Shown in pieces: positions 8,568 through 17,008 of a stretch of 64,000 nucleotides of DNA. The stretch is taken from NCBI RefSeq assembly GCF_023221595.1, contig NZ_CP096563.1, positions 3,863,501-3,927,500 on the forward strand, given 5' to 3'. Each line of letters opens with the position of its first letter. Position 1 is the stretch's first letter. This stretch comes from Rhodococcus qingshengii JCM 15477. Lineage in GTDB: Bacteria > Actinomycetota > Actinomycetes > Mycobacteriales > Mycobacteriaceae. The notes beneath the pieces were generated by a model. It did not search any database. It was given only the letters and a program-made list of their open reading frames with translations, and was not told the origin of the DNA. Both the position numbers and the translations under genes were made by a program.

Positions 8568-10139
8568 CTAACATGTCAGACCCTCTTCCGGAGCCTTCAA
8601 GTAAACGAAGTAGTCGACGACGGCATCGTCGACGCAGGAGTTTCCGTCCAGAACCACCGTGTGTTGGGTTCCGTCGAACGTGATCAGAGCAGCGCCCAAC
8701 TGCTTCGCGAGATCCACTCCGGCCTGATACGGGGTCGCCGGATCCTGCGTCGTGGACACGACGACCAGCTGCGGCAGACCGGCGTCAGCGAGCGCCTGGG
8801 GGTCGAGCGCGTGAGGGCTGCCGGTAGCCGGAACGGGCCAGAACGCGCACAGGTCGAGCGGCGCTTGACCCGTCCCGCGGCCGTCGTCGAGGAACGGCGC
8901 CGCCTCGCGGTACCGAGTGTCGGATTCGCCCGCCTCGGCGCGGTCGGTGGTTGCCGGATCGTCCACGCAGCGAATGGCGTTGAACGCGTCGTTGATGTTG
9001 GAGTAGCTGCCGTCATCCTCACGGCCTTCGTACATGTCGGCGAGATTGAGCAGCGAGTCGCCGCGTCCGTCGGCCAGACTCGACAGACCCCCACGCAGCG
9101 GCGTCCACAACTGTGGCGAGTACAGAGCTTGCTGCACGCCCGTGATCGCGTCGGAATAACTCAGCCCGCGCGGATCGGTGGTCTGTGCCGGCTTCTCGAT
9201 CAACGGATCGACGAGTGCCTGAAAGCGTGCCTGCGCCTGCGCCGGATCATCACCCAGCGGGCAATCCGTTCGCGAGACACAGTCGGCGACAAAGGCGTCG
9301 AACGCGCCTTGGAAGCCCTGCCCCTGCAAGACCACTTCGTCGACCGGATCCTGCTCGGGGTCGAGCGCGCCGTCGAGGACCATCGCTCGGACGTTCTGCG
9401 GAAAGGTTTCCGCGTACGTGGATCCGAGCCGGGTCCCGTACGAGAACCCGAGGTAGTTCATCTTCGGATCGCCGAGAACGCCCCGAATGACGTCCATATC
9501 TCGCACCACCTCGTAGGTACCGACATGAGCGAGGAACTCCGTACCGGTCCGCTCAGCGCACTTGGCGGCGTAGTCCTTGCTGTCCGCCTCGGCGAGAGCG
9601 ATGCCCTCCGGCGTCATGTCGACGTTGACCTCCGCACGCTCCGCGTCGGTCTCCTCCGGCGTCAAACACCGAACCTGCGGGGTCGACGCCCCGATCCCCC
9701 GCGGATCGAAGCCGATCATGTCGAAACGTTCCTGCAATTCGGTGCCCGAACCCGAGGTCGCCATCGACAGCCCGGACCCACCCGGCCCGCCGGGGTTCAG
9801 CAACAGTGAGCCGATGCGGTCGCCGGTTGCCTTCGAACGCGAGATCACCACCTTCGCGGTGTCGCCGTTCGGATTCGCGTAGTCGACGGGAACGCTCACC
9901 TCGGCGCAGTCGACCCCACGCCCCAGCGGCGCAGTTCCTTCTTCGACAACTTGGTCGCACGAACCCCAGTCGAGCGTCTGCTCGTAGAATTTCTCGAGGC
10001 CGGACGGCACCGCGGACGCGGCAGAACCAGCAGGTTCCACTGATTCGGGCGTGCCTTCCGAACTGGTGCAACCGACAACCAACACGAGCACTGCTGCGCT
10101 TCCGGCGAGGGCACCGGAGAGGCGAACGAACTTCGACAT
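8568..10139 (-). CDS. caeA: Cell-envelope serine protease/esterase lipoprotein (CaeA/Hip1 family)
   Basis: A 523-residue secreted lipoprotein of the tripeptidyl-aminopeptidase-like alpha/beta hydrolase family, equivalent by order and length to M. tuberculosis Rv2224c (Hip1/CaeA). The signal peptide ends in a lipobox VLVVGC at about residue 23. The oxyanion loop is GGPGGSG, the nucleophile elbow GFSYGTRLG, and the catalytic His sits in GTQHTVVL near the C-terminus with conserved Cys in NSCVDD and VRCLT. It should act on the outer face of the membrane; Hip1 processes envelope and host proteins, but substrates here are unknown. ATG 10139 is chosen because it places the signal peptide at the N-terminus. 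Divergent from panB across 207 nt. Confidence 0.92.
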   Translation of the reverse strand: MSKFVRLSGALAGSAAVLVLVVGCTSSEGTPESVEPAGSAASAVPSGLEKFYEQTLDWGSCDQVVEEGTAPLGRGVDCAEVSVPVDYANPNGDTAKVVISRSKATGDRIGSLLLNPGGPGGSGLSMATSGSGTELQERFDMIGFDPRGIGASTPQVRCLTPEETDAERAEVNVDMTPEGIALAEADSKDYAAKCAERTGTEFLAHVGTYEVVRDMDVIRGVLGDPKMNYLGFSYGTRLGSTYAETFPQNVRAMVLDGALDPEQDPVDEVVLQGQGFQGAFDAFVADCVSRTDCPLGDDPAQAQARFQALVDPLIEKPAQTTDPRGLSYSDAITGVQQALYSPQLWTPLRGGLSSLADGRGDSLLNLADMYEGREDDGSYSNINDAFNAIRCVDDPATTDRAEAGESDTRYREAAPFLDDGRGTGQAPLDLCAFWPVPATGSPHALDPQALADAGLPQLVVVSTTQDPATPYQAGVDLAKQLGAALITFDGTQHTVVLDGNSCVDDAVVDYFVYLKAPEEGLTC

Positions 10140-10346
10140 GCCATCGATGGTGCCAGGAAACCGCGATAGCCAGCGGTTCGCCTCGTCTCGGCACCTACCT
10201 GATACGCGCGCGGTGATGTGACCCATTGCACCCCGTCAACTGTTCGTGTCGGCGATGTCCGGTGGCAGACTGAACACGTCATCACCCACACCCGGGGACC
10301 CGAAGGCGATCAACGCTCAGGGCCTCGAGGCCAGAAAGGGACAACG

Positions 10347-11216
10347 ATGTCCGAAACACCTCTCTACGGTTCTGTACCCAGTGCAGTTTCTGTACCCACT
10401 GCAAGCTCTACCGATGCACCGAAGCGTAAGACGCGCATTCACCACCTCGCCGAGATGAAGCAGAACGGCGAACGCTGGTCGATGCTCACCGCTTACGACT
10501 ACTCCACGGCACGCATCTTCGAAGACGCAGGCATCCCGGTGCTGCTCGTCGGCGACTCTGCCGCCAACGTCGTCTACGGCTACGACACCACCGTGCCGAT
10601 CACCGTCGACGAACTGCTCCCGCTCGTGCGTGGCGTCGTTCGCGGCGCGCCGCACGCACTCGTCGTCGCCGACCTCCCCTTCGGCACCTACGAGGGTTCC
10701 GCCGAGCAGGCCCTGTCGACTGCGACGCGGTTCATGAAGGAAGGCCTCGCGCACGCCGTCAAACTCGAGGGCGGCGAGCGGATGAGCAAGCAGATCGCGG
10801 CAATCACCTCGGCCGGCATCCCCGTCATGGCTCACGTCGGATTCACCCCGCAGAGCGTGAACTCGCTCGGCGGTTTCCGCGTCCAGGGTCGTGGCGACGC
10901 GGCCGAGCAACTTGTGGCGGACGCCATTGCAGTCCAGGAAGCCGGGGCGTTCTCCGTCGTCATGGAAATGGTTCCGGCCGAGATTGCGGGCCAGGTCAGC
11001 CGCAAACTCACCATCCCCACCGTCGGCATCGGGGCCGGTTCCGAATGCGACGCTCAGGTACTCGTCTGGCAGGACATGGCGGGTTACACGAGTGGTAAGA
11101 CAGCCAAGTTCGTCAAGCGTTTCGGTAACGTCGGTGACGAACTGCGTTCCGCAGCCGCAGCCTATGCATCAGAAGTTCGCACTGGCGCTTTCCCGGCCGC
11201 AGAACACAGTTTCTGA
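10347..11216 (+). CDS. panB: 3-methyl-2-oxobutanoate hydroxymethyltransferase
   Basis: PanB makes ketopantoate from 2-oxoisovalerate and methylenetetrahydrofolate, the first committed step of pantothenate and CoA synthesis. The 289-residue product has the TIM-barrel hallmarks: the [18 protein letters not shown] opening, the metal-binding [12 protein letters not shown], the VKLEGGERM segment, and [18 protein letters not shown] near the end. ATG 10347 is preceded by AAAGGG at suitable distance. A 12-bp palindrome GGCCTCGAGGCC lies just before the ribosome site (10320-10331). It follows the order of M. tuberculosis panB (Rv2225) next to caeA. Confidence 0.97.
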   Translation: MSETPLYGSVPSAVSVPTASSTDAPKRKTRIHHLAEMKQNGERWSMLTAYDYSTARIFEDAGIPVLLVGDSAANVVYGYDTTVPITVDELLPLVRGVVRGAPHALVVADLPFGTYEGSAEQALSTATRFMKEGLAHAVKLEGGERMSKQIAAITSAGIPVMAHVGFTPQSVNSLGGFRVQGRGDAAEQLVADAIAVQEAGAFSVVMEMVPAEIAGQVSRKLTIPTVGIGAGSECDAQVLVWQDMAGYTSGKTAKFVKRFGNVGDELRSAAAAYASEVRTGAFPAAEHSF

Positions 11217-11267
11217 TCCGAGACCGGCGAACGCCGCCTGTCTCTCAACCAGCCAGGGGTGCGTTCA

Positions 11268-11708
11268 ATGATCGGTAACCGTCGAAGTTCTACTGCCGCA
11301 GCTGTAGTCGGCGCGGCAGCTCTCGTCACGGTGCTGAGCGGATGCGCGGGAGGGTCCACCAACTCTCCCGCGCCCAGCAGCACTACGCCCGCGAGTTCCA
11401 CCAAGACGGCGCCGGCAACAACCTCCGCGTCCGGTTCGACGTTCACCGACGCTCAGGTCCAGCAGTTGTGCTCGGATATGGAAGGGCAGCTGCAGAACTG
11501 GCGGACCGTCACCCCGACGCTCGGCAAGGGCGGACTGAACACGATCGTCATCACGTGGGCGACGCAGAACGGCATCAACCTGCTCGACCTCGCCCAGAAC
11601 CGCGAAAGCATCGACGCGGCAACCTCGGCCGCGTGCCCCGATGTCCGGAGCGGCGCGATTTCCGCACTCGAGATCCCCGATCTCGCCTCCGGCCTGGTGG
11701 GCTTCTGA
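11268..11708 (+). CDS. Small secreted lipoprotein, unknown function
   Basis: A 146-residue protein with a clear lipoprotein signal (VVGAAALVTVLSGC), then a Ser/Thr/Pro-rich linker (about residues 28-60) and a small C-terminal domain with two Cys (QQLCSDMEG and AACPDVRSG) that could form a disulfide. ATG 11268 has AGGGG 8 nt upstream; a GTG at 11259 in frame is less likely because it falls inside that ribosome site. The stop overlaps the start of the proline iminopeptidase gene by one base, so the two are coupled. I do not recognise the domain. Confidence 0.8.
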   Translation: MIGNRRSSTAAAVVGAAALVTVLSGCAGGSTNSPAPSSTTPASSTKTAPATTSASGSTFTDAQVQQLCSDMEGQLQNWRTVTPTLGKGGLNTIVITWATQNGINLLDLAQNRESIDAATSAACPDVRSGAISALEIPDLASGLVGF

Positions 11709-12691
11709 TGACCGACACTTCCGCGCAGCCGTCGGCTCTCCGGAGTCCGTATCCCCCGATCGAGCCTTTCGTCACCGGCTTCCTCGATGTCGGTGACGGC
11801 CAGAGCATGTACTGGGAAGTCAGCGGAAATCCGGACGGCAAGCCGGTGGTGTTCCTGCACGGTGGCCCCGGCGGTGGTGCGCAACCGGCGGTACGCCAGT
11901 TCTTCGATCCGGCCGCATACCGCATCGTTCTACTCGACCAGCGCGGCTGCGGGCGGTCCACCCCTCACGTTGCCGACGGCGCCGACCTGTCGGTGAACAC
12001 GACGGACAAGCTGCTGGCCGACATCGAAGCCCTGCGTGAACATCTTTCGATCGACAAGTGGATGGTTTTCGGCGGGTCCTGGGGTTCCACGCTGTCCATC
12101 GCCTACGCCGAAACGTTTCCTACGCGCGTCACTGAGCTGGTCCTGCGCGGGATCTTCCTCCTGCGTCGTAGCGAGATCGACTGGTACTACAACGGCGGCG
12201 CGGGAAACATCTTCCCGGAGCGCTGGGACAAATTCCTCGAACCTGTACCCGAGGCGCAGCGCGGCGAAGACCTCGTCGCGGTCTATCACCAACTGCTCCA
12301 TTCCGAAGACCCCGACGTCGCAGCCCGGGCAGCGATCGCCTGGTCGGCTTGGGAAGGATCGACGAGCTACCTGTACCCACAGGCGGACAAGATCGAACAG
12401 AACTCCGAGACCCGGTTCGCCTTGGCTTTCGCCCGTATCGAGAACCACTACTTCGTCAACGGCGGGTTCTTCGACGAGAACCAACTCCTACGCAAAAGCT
12501 CCGCACTGCACGGCATTCCGGGGACGATCGTCCAGGGCCGCTACGACGTCGTCTGCCCCGCCACCAGCGCGTGGGCGCTGCACAAGGCGTGGCCCGAATC
12601 CAAGCTCGTGATCGTCGACGACGCGGGACACTCCGCGATGGAGCCCGGCATCATGCATCACCTGGTGGAAGCCACCGATTCTTACCGGTAA
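11708..12691 (+). CDS. pip: Proline iminopeptidase
   Basis: A 327-residue alpha/beta hydrolase of peptidase family S33 that removes N-terminal proline from peptides in the cytoplasm. The oxyanion motif is HGGPGGG (about residue 55), the nucleophile elbow GGSWGSTLS, the acid lies in GRYDVVCP and the catalytic His in DAGHSAMEPG. The sequence SCGCGRS-type loop before the elbow (DQRGCGRSTPH) and the helical cap with RGIFLLRR are typical. Start ATG 11708 shares its A with the stop of the preceding lipoprotein gene (TGATG). The end is only 4 nt from the convergent RNB gene. Confidence 0.95.
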   Translation: MTDTSAQPSALRSPYPPIEPFVTGFLDVGDGQSMYWEVSGNPDGKPVVFLHGGPGGGAQPAVRQFFDPAAYRIVLLDQRGCGRSTPHVADGADLSVNTTDKLLADIEALREHLSIDKWMVFGGSWGSTLSIAYAETFPTRVTELVLRGIFLLRRSEIDWYYNGGAGNIFPERWDKFLEPVPEAQRGEDLVAVYHQLLHSEDPDVAARAAIAWSAWEGSTSYLYPQADKIEQNSETRFALAFARIENHYFVNGGFFDENQLLRKSSALHGIPGTIVQGRYDVVCPATSAWALHKAWPESKLVIVDDAGHSAMEPGIMHHLVEATDSYR

Positions 12692-12695
12692 CTCC

Positions 12696-14120
12696 CTACG
12701 CCGGGAACGTGAATTCCACCGTCCGTTTGACGGTGTCGACGGCGGTGAGTCGCACCTTTGCGCGCTCACCGTCGTCGGGCGTTCCGACGCATTTCGCAAT
12801 CACCGCGACCGACGGGACAAACACTTCCGCCGAGCGCTTTCCGTCCTTGGCGCGCATCACCACTGCGTCGAAGACCTCGCCGACCCGGCCGTCGAGCAGC
12901 GTGGACTCGGTCAGATCGATGCACGCACGGTCGACCTTGTTCGCCAGCGAGTCGGACCCACTCATGATGTCGGGCAGCTCGGGAAGTGCAGTGCGCGCCC
13001 ATTCCGGTACCGGCGTACCAGCTGTGATCGCCAGACACACCTCGGTGCTGAAACGATCGGACAGTCGGCGCAGCGGAGCAGTCACGTGAGCGTAGGGCGC
13101 TCCGATCCCCGCATGCACCGTCAACTCCGGTAGTCGGCCGTCGAAGGCCGCGTAGTCTGCGCCGCGCAGCAACGACGGTGCAACCGACATCAGCGCCATC
13201 GTCGACGGCTCGTTGGAATCGAGTCCGGCAAGAATCTGCCCGACGCTTTGCCCCTCCGGCCACGTGATACCCAGCGCCACTGCAGTTCTCCGCAAGGTCC
13301 GAACCGCGGACTCCTCGGCAGGCGGCAGCGTGCGAAGCAACCCGATACCTGCGTCGATCATCATGCGGCCGGCACACATTCCGGTCAGCAGCGACACTTC
13401 TGCGTTCCAGTCGTCCGCTTCGGTGCGTGGCTCCAGTTCGATCCGCCAGCGAGCCGAGGACTCGTCCTCCGGCTGATCCCGAACCACTGACTGCTCGGGC
13501 AGTTTCAGCTCGATGGCACCCCTGGCAACCGCCGAGACACTGCGCAATCGTCCGAACTCCGGTAGTGCGGCGATGGACGGATGCAAGGTTCCCGCGTCGG
13601 CATCGCGCTGCACGGTCGAATAGTCCAGACGTGCCACCGATTTCACCAGAGCGCGTCTCACCTGCCACGACGTCGGCTCGGCCTGCGCGTCGAGTTCGAT
13701 CCGCCACAGCGCGGCGGGACGAACCACGTCCGGCAGCAGACTCGCCGATCCCTCCGACAACGCTCGGGGATGCAGCGGGACGGAACCGTCCGGGAGATAG
13801 AAGGTTTGGCCCCGCTTGCGGGTTTCGATGTCGAGAGCGCCACCCGGCGTCACCACCGCCGCGACGTCGGCGATCGCGTAGTGCACGACGTACCCGGTCG
13901 AGATCTTCTCGATGTGCACTGCCTGGTCGAGGTCCATCGATCCGGGAGGGTCGATGGTCACGAAGGCGATACCCGTTTCGTCGACACGCCCGGCACCGAA
14001 ACGATCCACGGCATTCTCGGCCTCGGCCTGCGCCGCAGCCGAGAATGCTCCTGGCAAGTCGAACTCCGCCCGAACCACTCCGAAGTCGATTCCCTGCACC
14101 ATCATTCGACTTGCGGGCAC
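12696..14120 (-). CDS. RNB-domain exoribonuclease (RNase II/R-like)
   Basis: A 474-residue protein of the RNB family, 3'-5' exoribonucleases that degrade single-stranded RNA. The catalytic Asp cluster is visible as FVTIDPPGSMDLDQAVHIEK (about residues 52-71), followed by HYAIADVAAVV and the conserved FYLPDGSVPLHP. It is shorter than classical RNase II/R and lacks obvious N-terminal cold-shock domains, as in other actinobacterial homologues. Start GTG 14120 has GGAGG 5 nt upstream. The stop is 4 nt from the convergent pip gene; a 16-bp tandem repeat and the small SPOR-like gene lie upstream on the same strand. Confidence 0.9.
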   Translation of the reverse strand: MPASRMMVQGIDFGVVRAEFDLPGAFSAAAQAEAENAVDRFGAGRVDETGIAFVTIDPPGSMDLDQAVHIEKISTGYVVHYAIADVAAVVTPGGALDIETRKRGQTFYLPDGSVPLHPRALSEGSASLLPDVVRPAALWRIELDAQAEPTSWQVRRALVKSVARLDYSTVQRDADAGTLHPSIAALPEFGRLRSVSAVARGAIELKLPEQSVVRDQPEDESSARWRIELEPRTEADDWNAEVSLLTGMCAGRMMIDAGIGLLRTLPPAEESAVRTLRRTAVALGITWPEGQSVGQILAGLDSNEPSTMALMSVAPSLLRGADYAAFDGRLPELTVHAGIGAPYAHVTAPLRRLSDRFSTEVCLAITAGTPVPEWARTALPELPDIMSGSDSLANKVDRACIDLTESTLLDGRVGEVFDAVVMRAKDGKRSAEVFVPSVAVIAKCVGTPDDGERAKVRLTAVDTVKRTVEFTFPA

Positions 14121-14165
14121 GCATCCTCCATGATCGGTTCGGGCCGGTGTAGCAGCAGTACCGGT

Positions 14166-14228
14166 CCCAGTTGTTCGAGTCCCGGCTGTTCCAAGTCTCA
14201 GTTATTCCAAGTCTCAGTTGTTCCAGTC
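14166..14228. repeat. Four tandem 16-bp units (minisatellite)
   Basis: Plus-strand units CCCAGTTGTTCGAGTC, CCGGCTGTTCCAAGTC, TCAGTTATTCCAAGTC and TCAGTTGTTCCAGTC follow each other without gaps. The fourth unit encodes the last codons and stop of the small SPOR-like gene, whose reading ends exactly at a unit boundary. A length-variable locus between strains is likely. Confidence 0.75.
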
Positions 14229-14399
14229 TTCGTCTGCCCGATCGGCGGCTTTGTTGCGTTCGGCAGCGATCTTCAATGCATGCTCGGCAGAGTCCCGATC
14301 AGGGTACGGCCCCATCCTCGTCAGCGAGGACGCACCCTTTCCCTGCGTGACGGAACCGTCGGACACGTCGAAGTACCAGAGTCGATCTTCATCAGTCAT
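14214..14399 (-). CDS. Small SPOR-like protein
   Basis: A 61-residue acidic protein, WYFDVSDGSVTQG then MGPYPDRDSAEHALKIAAER, matching the short actinobacterial proteins annotated as SPOR-domain-like, where an aromatic/Gly strand is followed by a helix. No signal peptide or membrane segment. ATG 14399 is chosen; a GTG two codons upstream is possible and neither has a clear ribosome site. Function is unknown. The C-terminal codons lie in a 16-bp tandem repeat. Confidence 0.75.
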   Translation of the reverse strand: MTDEDRLWYFDVSDGSVTQGKGASSLTRMGPYPDRDSAEHALKIAAERNKAADRADEDWNN

Positions 14400-14432
14400 A
14401 TCCACAGTGTGACATCAGAGTGAGATAGAAGC

Positions 14433-14460
14433 TTGTAGATCGCTGTGAGACTGATATTCT
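14433..14460 (+). promoter_or_regulatory. Candidate promoter of the 30-codon small gene
   Basis: TTGTAG (14433-14438) and TATTCT (14455-14460) are spaced by 16 nt and resemble -35 and -10 boxes of the main sigma factor. They precede the small ORF at 14554 by about 90 nt. Confidence 0.45.
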
Positions 14461-14553
14461 TTCTACTTGGCCTGGCAGGTGAGAACCGGACATTCGAACG
14501 GTGAGTTCTGCTTGAATGCCCAACACAAGCTACGAACAGAAAATGGAGTGCGC

Positions 14554-14646
14554 ATGTCCGCAATTCTTTACGATTACCTCCTCCCGCTCATGGGCCATGA
14601 CGCGGCAACGTACTGGGCTACGCTGCTGGTCATCAAGCCTGTCTGA
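14554..14646 (+). CDS. 30-residue small protein in its own transcript
   Basis: ATG 14554 has GGAG 7-8 nt upstream and opens a 30-residue hydrophobic peptide (begins MSAILYDYLL, ends WATLLVIKPV) stopping at TGA 14644-14646. A promoter-like pair lies upstream and a very strong terminator begins 14 nt after the stop, so it appears to be a separate transcript of roughly 230 nt. The peptide could sit in the membrane as one short helix. I do not recognise it; the alternative is that the transcript is a noncoding RNA and the ORF is chance. Confidence 0.5.
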   Translation: MSAILYDYLLPLMGHDAATYWATLLVIKPV

Positions 14647-14659
14647 CAGCTTTTCGAAC

Positions 14660-14700
14660 AAAGAAGACCCCCACCGATCCGGTGGGGGTCTTCTTTTTCT
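14660..14700. terminator. Bidirectional rho-independent terminator
   Basis: A 17-bp perfect stem (14660-14676 with 14680-14696, core GACCCCCACCG) with a 3-nt loop is followed by a T-rich tract on the plus strand (TTCTTTTTCT) and by TTCTTTGTTC on the minus strand. It can end the small-gene transcript from the left and RNase P RNA from the right. Confidence 0.9.
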
Positions 14701-14715
14701 CACTGTGCAGATCGC

Positions 14716-15140
<425 letters not shown>

Positions 15141-15187
15141 CCGTATGCTACCGGGCGCCTGTCGGTGGCCGGCACTATGGTCACCGT

Positions 15188-15715
15188 ATGACTCGGTACG
15201 TGGCCCTGCTACGCGGTATCAACGTGGGCGGCATCAACATCAAGATGGCGGACCTGGCGAGAGTCTTCGGTGACCTCGGATTCCAAGGGGTGAAAACCGT
15301 GTTGGCCTCAGGCAACGTTCTGTTCGACAGTCCGAGCACCGACATCCCGACGCTGAAGAAACAGATCGAATCCGCCCTTGCCCGCGAGTTCGGCTACGAG
15401 GCTTGGGTGTTCGTCCTCGACCTTCCGACACTGCAGGCGATCGTGGACAACTACCCGTTCGAGCGCGAACGCGAGGGTTGGCATGCTTATGCGATGGTTG
15501 CCTCCGAGCCGGAAATCCTGGAGGAATTGAGCACTGCAGCAGCGCAACTCGATGCCTCGGTCGAGCGTGTGGCGGCAGGCGACGGAGTCCTGTACTGGGA
15601 GGTCGAGAAGGGGCAGACCGTCAAGAGCGCGTTCGGCAGGAACACCGGAAAACCGAAGTTCAAGGCGTTCACCACAACCCGAAACCTGAACACGCTCTAC
15701 AAACTGCTCAAATGA
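15188..15715 (+). CDS. DUF1697 family protein
   Basis: A 175-residue protein of the DUF1697 family: opens with TRYVALLRGINVGG, continues with the signature VLASGNVLFDS, and ends with TTTRNLNTLYKLL. The family is widespread and small-domain, with no settled function. ATG 15188 is chosen because the conserved RYVALLRGIN motif should lie at the very N-terminus; the frame continues upstream into rnpB. The start is about 50 nt from the 5' end of rnpB, so the two share a short divergent promoter region. A transporter gene follows 28 nt downstream on the same strand. Confidence 0.9.
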   Translation: MTRYVALLRGINVGGINIKMADLARVFGDLGFQGVKTVLASGNVLFDSPSTDIPTLKKQIESALAREFGYEAWVFVLDLPTLQAIVDNYPFEREREGWHAYAMVASEPEILEELSTAAAQLDASVERVAAGDGVLYWEVEKGQTVKSAFGRNTGKPKFKAFTTTRNLNTLYKLLK

Positions 15716-15743
15716 CGCTCGCCCCGACACGGAGCACCATCGC

Positions 15744-16979
15744 GTGACTCTTCTACCGATCCTGCTCGTCGCCCTCGTCCTCGTCTTCGCGATAGTGCGT
15801 CCACGCGGGCTTCCCGAGATCGTCATCGCCGGGCCGGCAGCTGTCGTCGTTCTCCTGACCGGCGTCGTAACTCTCGACGATGCCCGCGACGAACTGGCGA
15901 GCATGGCACCCACCGTCGTCTTCCTGGTTGCCGTGCTGGTTCTCGCTCATGCCGCCGATGCTCTCGGCGTCTTTCGCTGGGTCAGCCAGATCCTGCAGCA
16001 AAAATCCCTCGCCGATCCACACCGGTTGCTGATCTATGTGTTCGGCGCCGCCGCCCTGACCACGGCGGTCCTGAGCCTCGACGCCACCGTCGTGCTGCTG
16101 ACACCCGCGGTGATCGCGGCCGCACGATCCATCGGAGCAAGTCCCCGGCCGCATTCCTATGCCAGTGCGCACCTGTCGAATTCGGCGTCGACCCTGCTGC
16201 CGGTGTCCAACCTGACCAACCTCATCGCGTTTGCCGCAACAGGTTTGACGTTCTTGCACTTCACCGCATTGATGGCGTTGCCGTGGGTCGTGACGATCGC
16301 TGTCGAGTACCTGATTTTTCGACTGTTCTTCCGTTCGGAACTCGCGCGGGGCGACAGCGCCGAACCGCCGGTGGCAGCCAGATCTGCGCCTGCGCCGATT
16401 CTGCCGCTGACGGTGATCGGAATGACGCTGCTCGGTTTCGCGGTTTCGGGTTTCTTCGGGATCGAGCCCGCCTGGATCGCGGTGGTGGGTGCGAGTGTCC
16501 TGGGAGCGATCGCTCTGGCTCGGCACCGTACGACCGCCGCCAAGATGCTCTACGCTGCCGACCTCTGGTTCTGCGCGTTCGTCCTGGTTCTCGGAATCAT
16601 CGTCGCCGGAGTCGCGAACGGGCCGGTGGGCGAATGGATTGCGCAGATCCTGCCAGGCGACACCAGCTACGGCTCACTGCTCTTTGTCGCCGCGGTAGCG
16701 GCGGTTGCGTCCAATCTCGTCAACAACCTGCCGGCAACCTTGCTGATGATCGCAGCGCTCGGAACGGCGGCACCTCCAGCGCTGGTGCTTGCGATGTTGA
16801 TCGGCGTCAACCTCGGCCCCAACCTCACCTACGTGGGCTCACTGGCAACGATGCTCTGGCGACGAGTCGCCACCAGCGCGGGCGCACCGCCCACGCTGGC
16901 GACATTCACTCTGCTCGGGGTCATCACGACGCCACTGACGCTGCTCGCCGCCGTGAGCGCCCTGTGGTTGGTGATCTGA
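15744..16979 (+). CDS. ArsB/NhaD-type (SLC13-like) ion transporter
   Basis: A 411-residue membrane protein with about ten to eleven transmembrane segments, an inverted repeat of two halves, and the family signatures HLSNSASTLLPVSNLTNLIAF in the first half and NLVNNLPATLLMIAAL with GVNLGPNLTYVGSLATML in the second, where re-entrant loops bind the anion. This is the ion-transporter superfamily of arsenite, citrate and divalent anion carriers. No arsR or arsC gene is nearby, so arsenite is not implied. GTG 15744 begins the first helix directly. Cotranscription with the upstream DUF1697 gene is likely (28 nt). Confidence 0.85.
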   Translation: MTLLPILLVALVLVFAIVRPRGLPEIVIAGPAAVVVLLTGVVTLDDARDELASMAPTVVFLVAVLVLAHAADALGVFRWVSQILQQKSLADPHRLLIYVFGAAALTTAVLSLDATVVLLTPAVIAAARSIGASPRPHSYASAHLSNSASTLLPVSNLTNLIAFAATGLTFLHFTALMALPWVVTIAVEYLIFRLFFRSELARGDSAEPPVAARSAPAPILPLTVIGMTLLGFAVSGFFGIEPAWIAVVGASVLGAIALARHRTTAAKMLYAADLWFCAFVLVLGIIVAGVANGPVGEWIAQILPGDTSYGSLLFVAAVAAVASNLVNNLPATLLMIAALGTAAPPALVLAMLIGVNLGPNLTYVGSLATMLWRRVATSAGAPPTLATFTLLGVITTPLTLLAAVSALWLVI

Positions 16980-17008
16980 TCAGAGGCTGATCAGCCGTCG
17001 GGGCTCTT

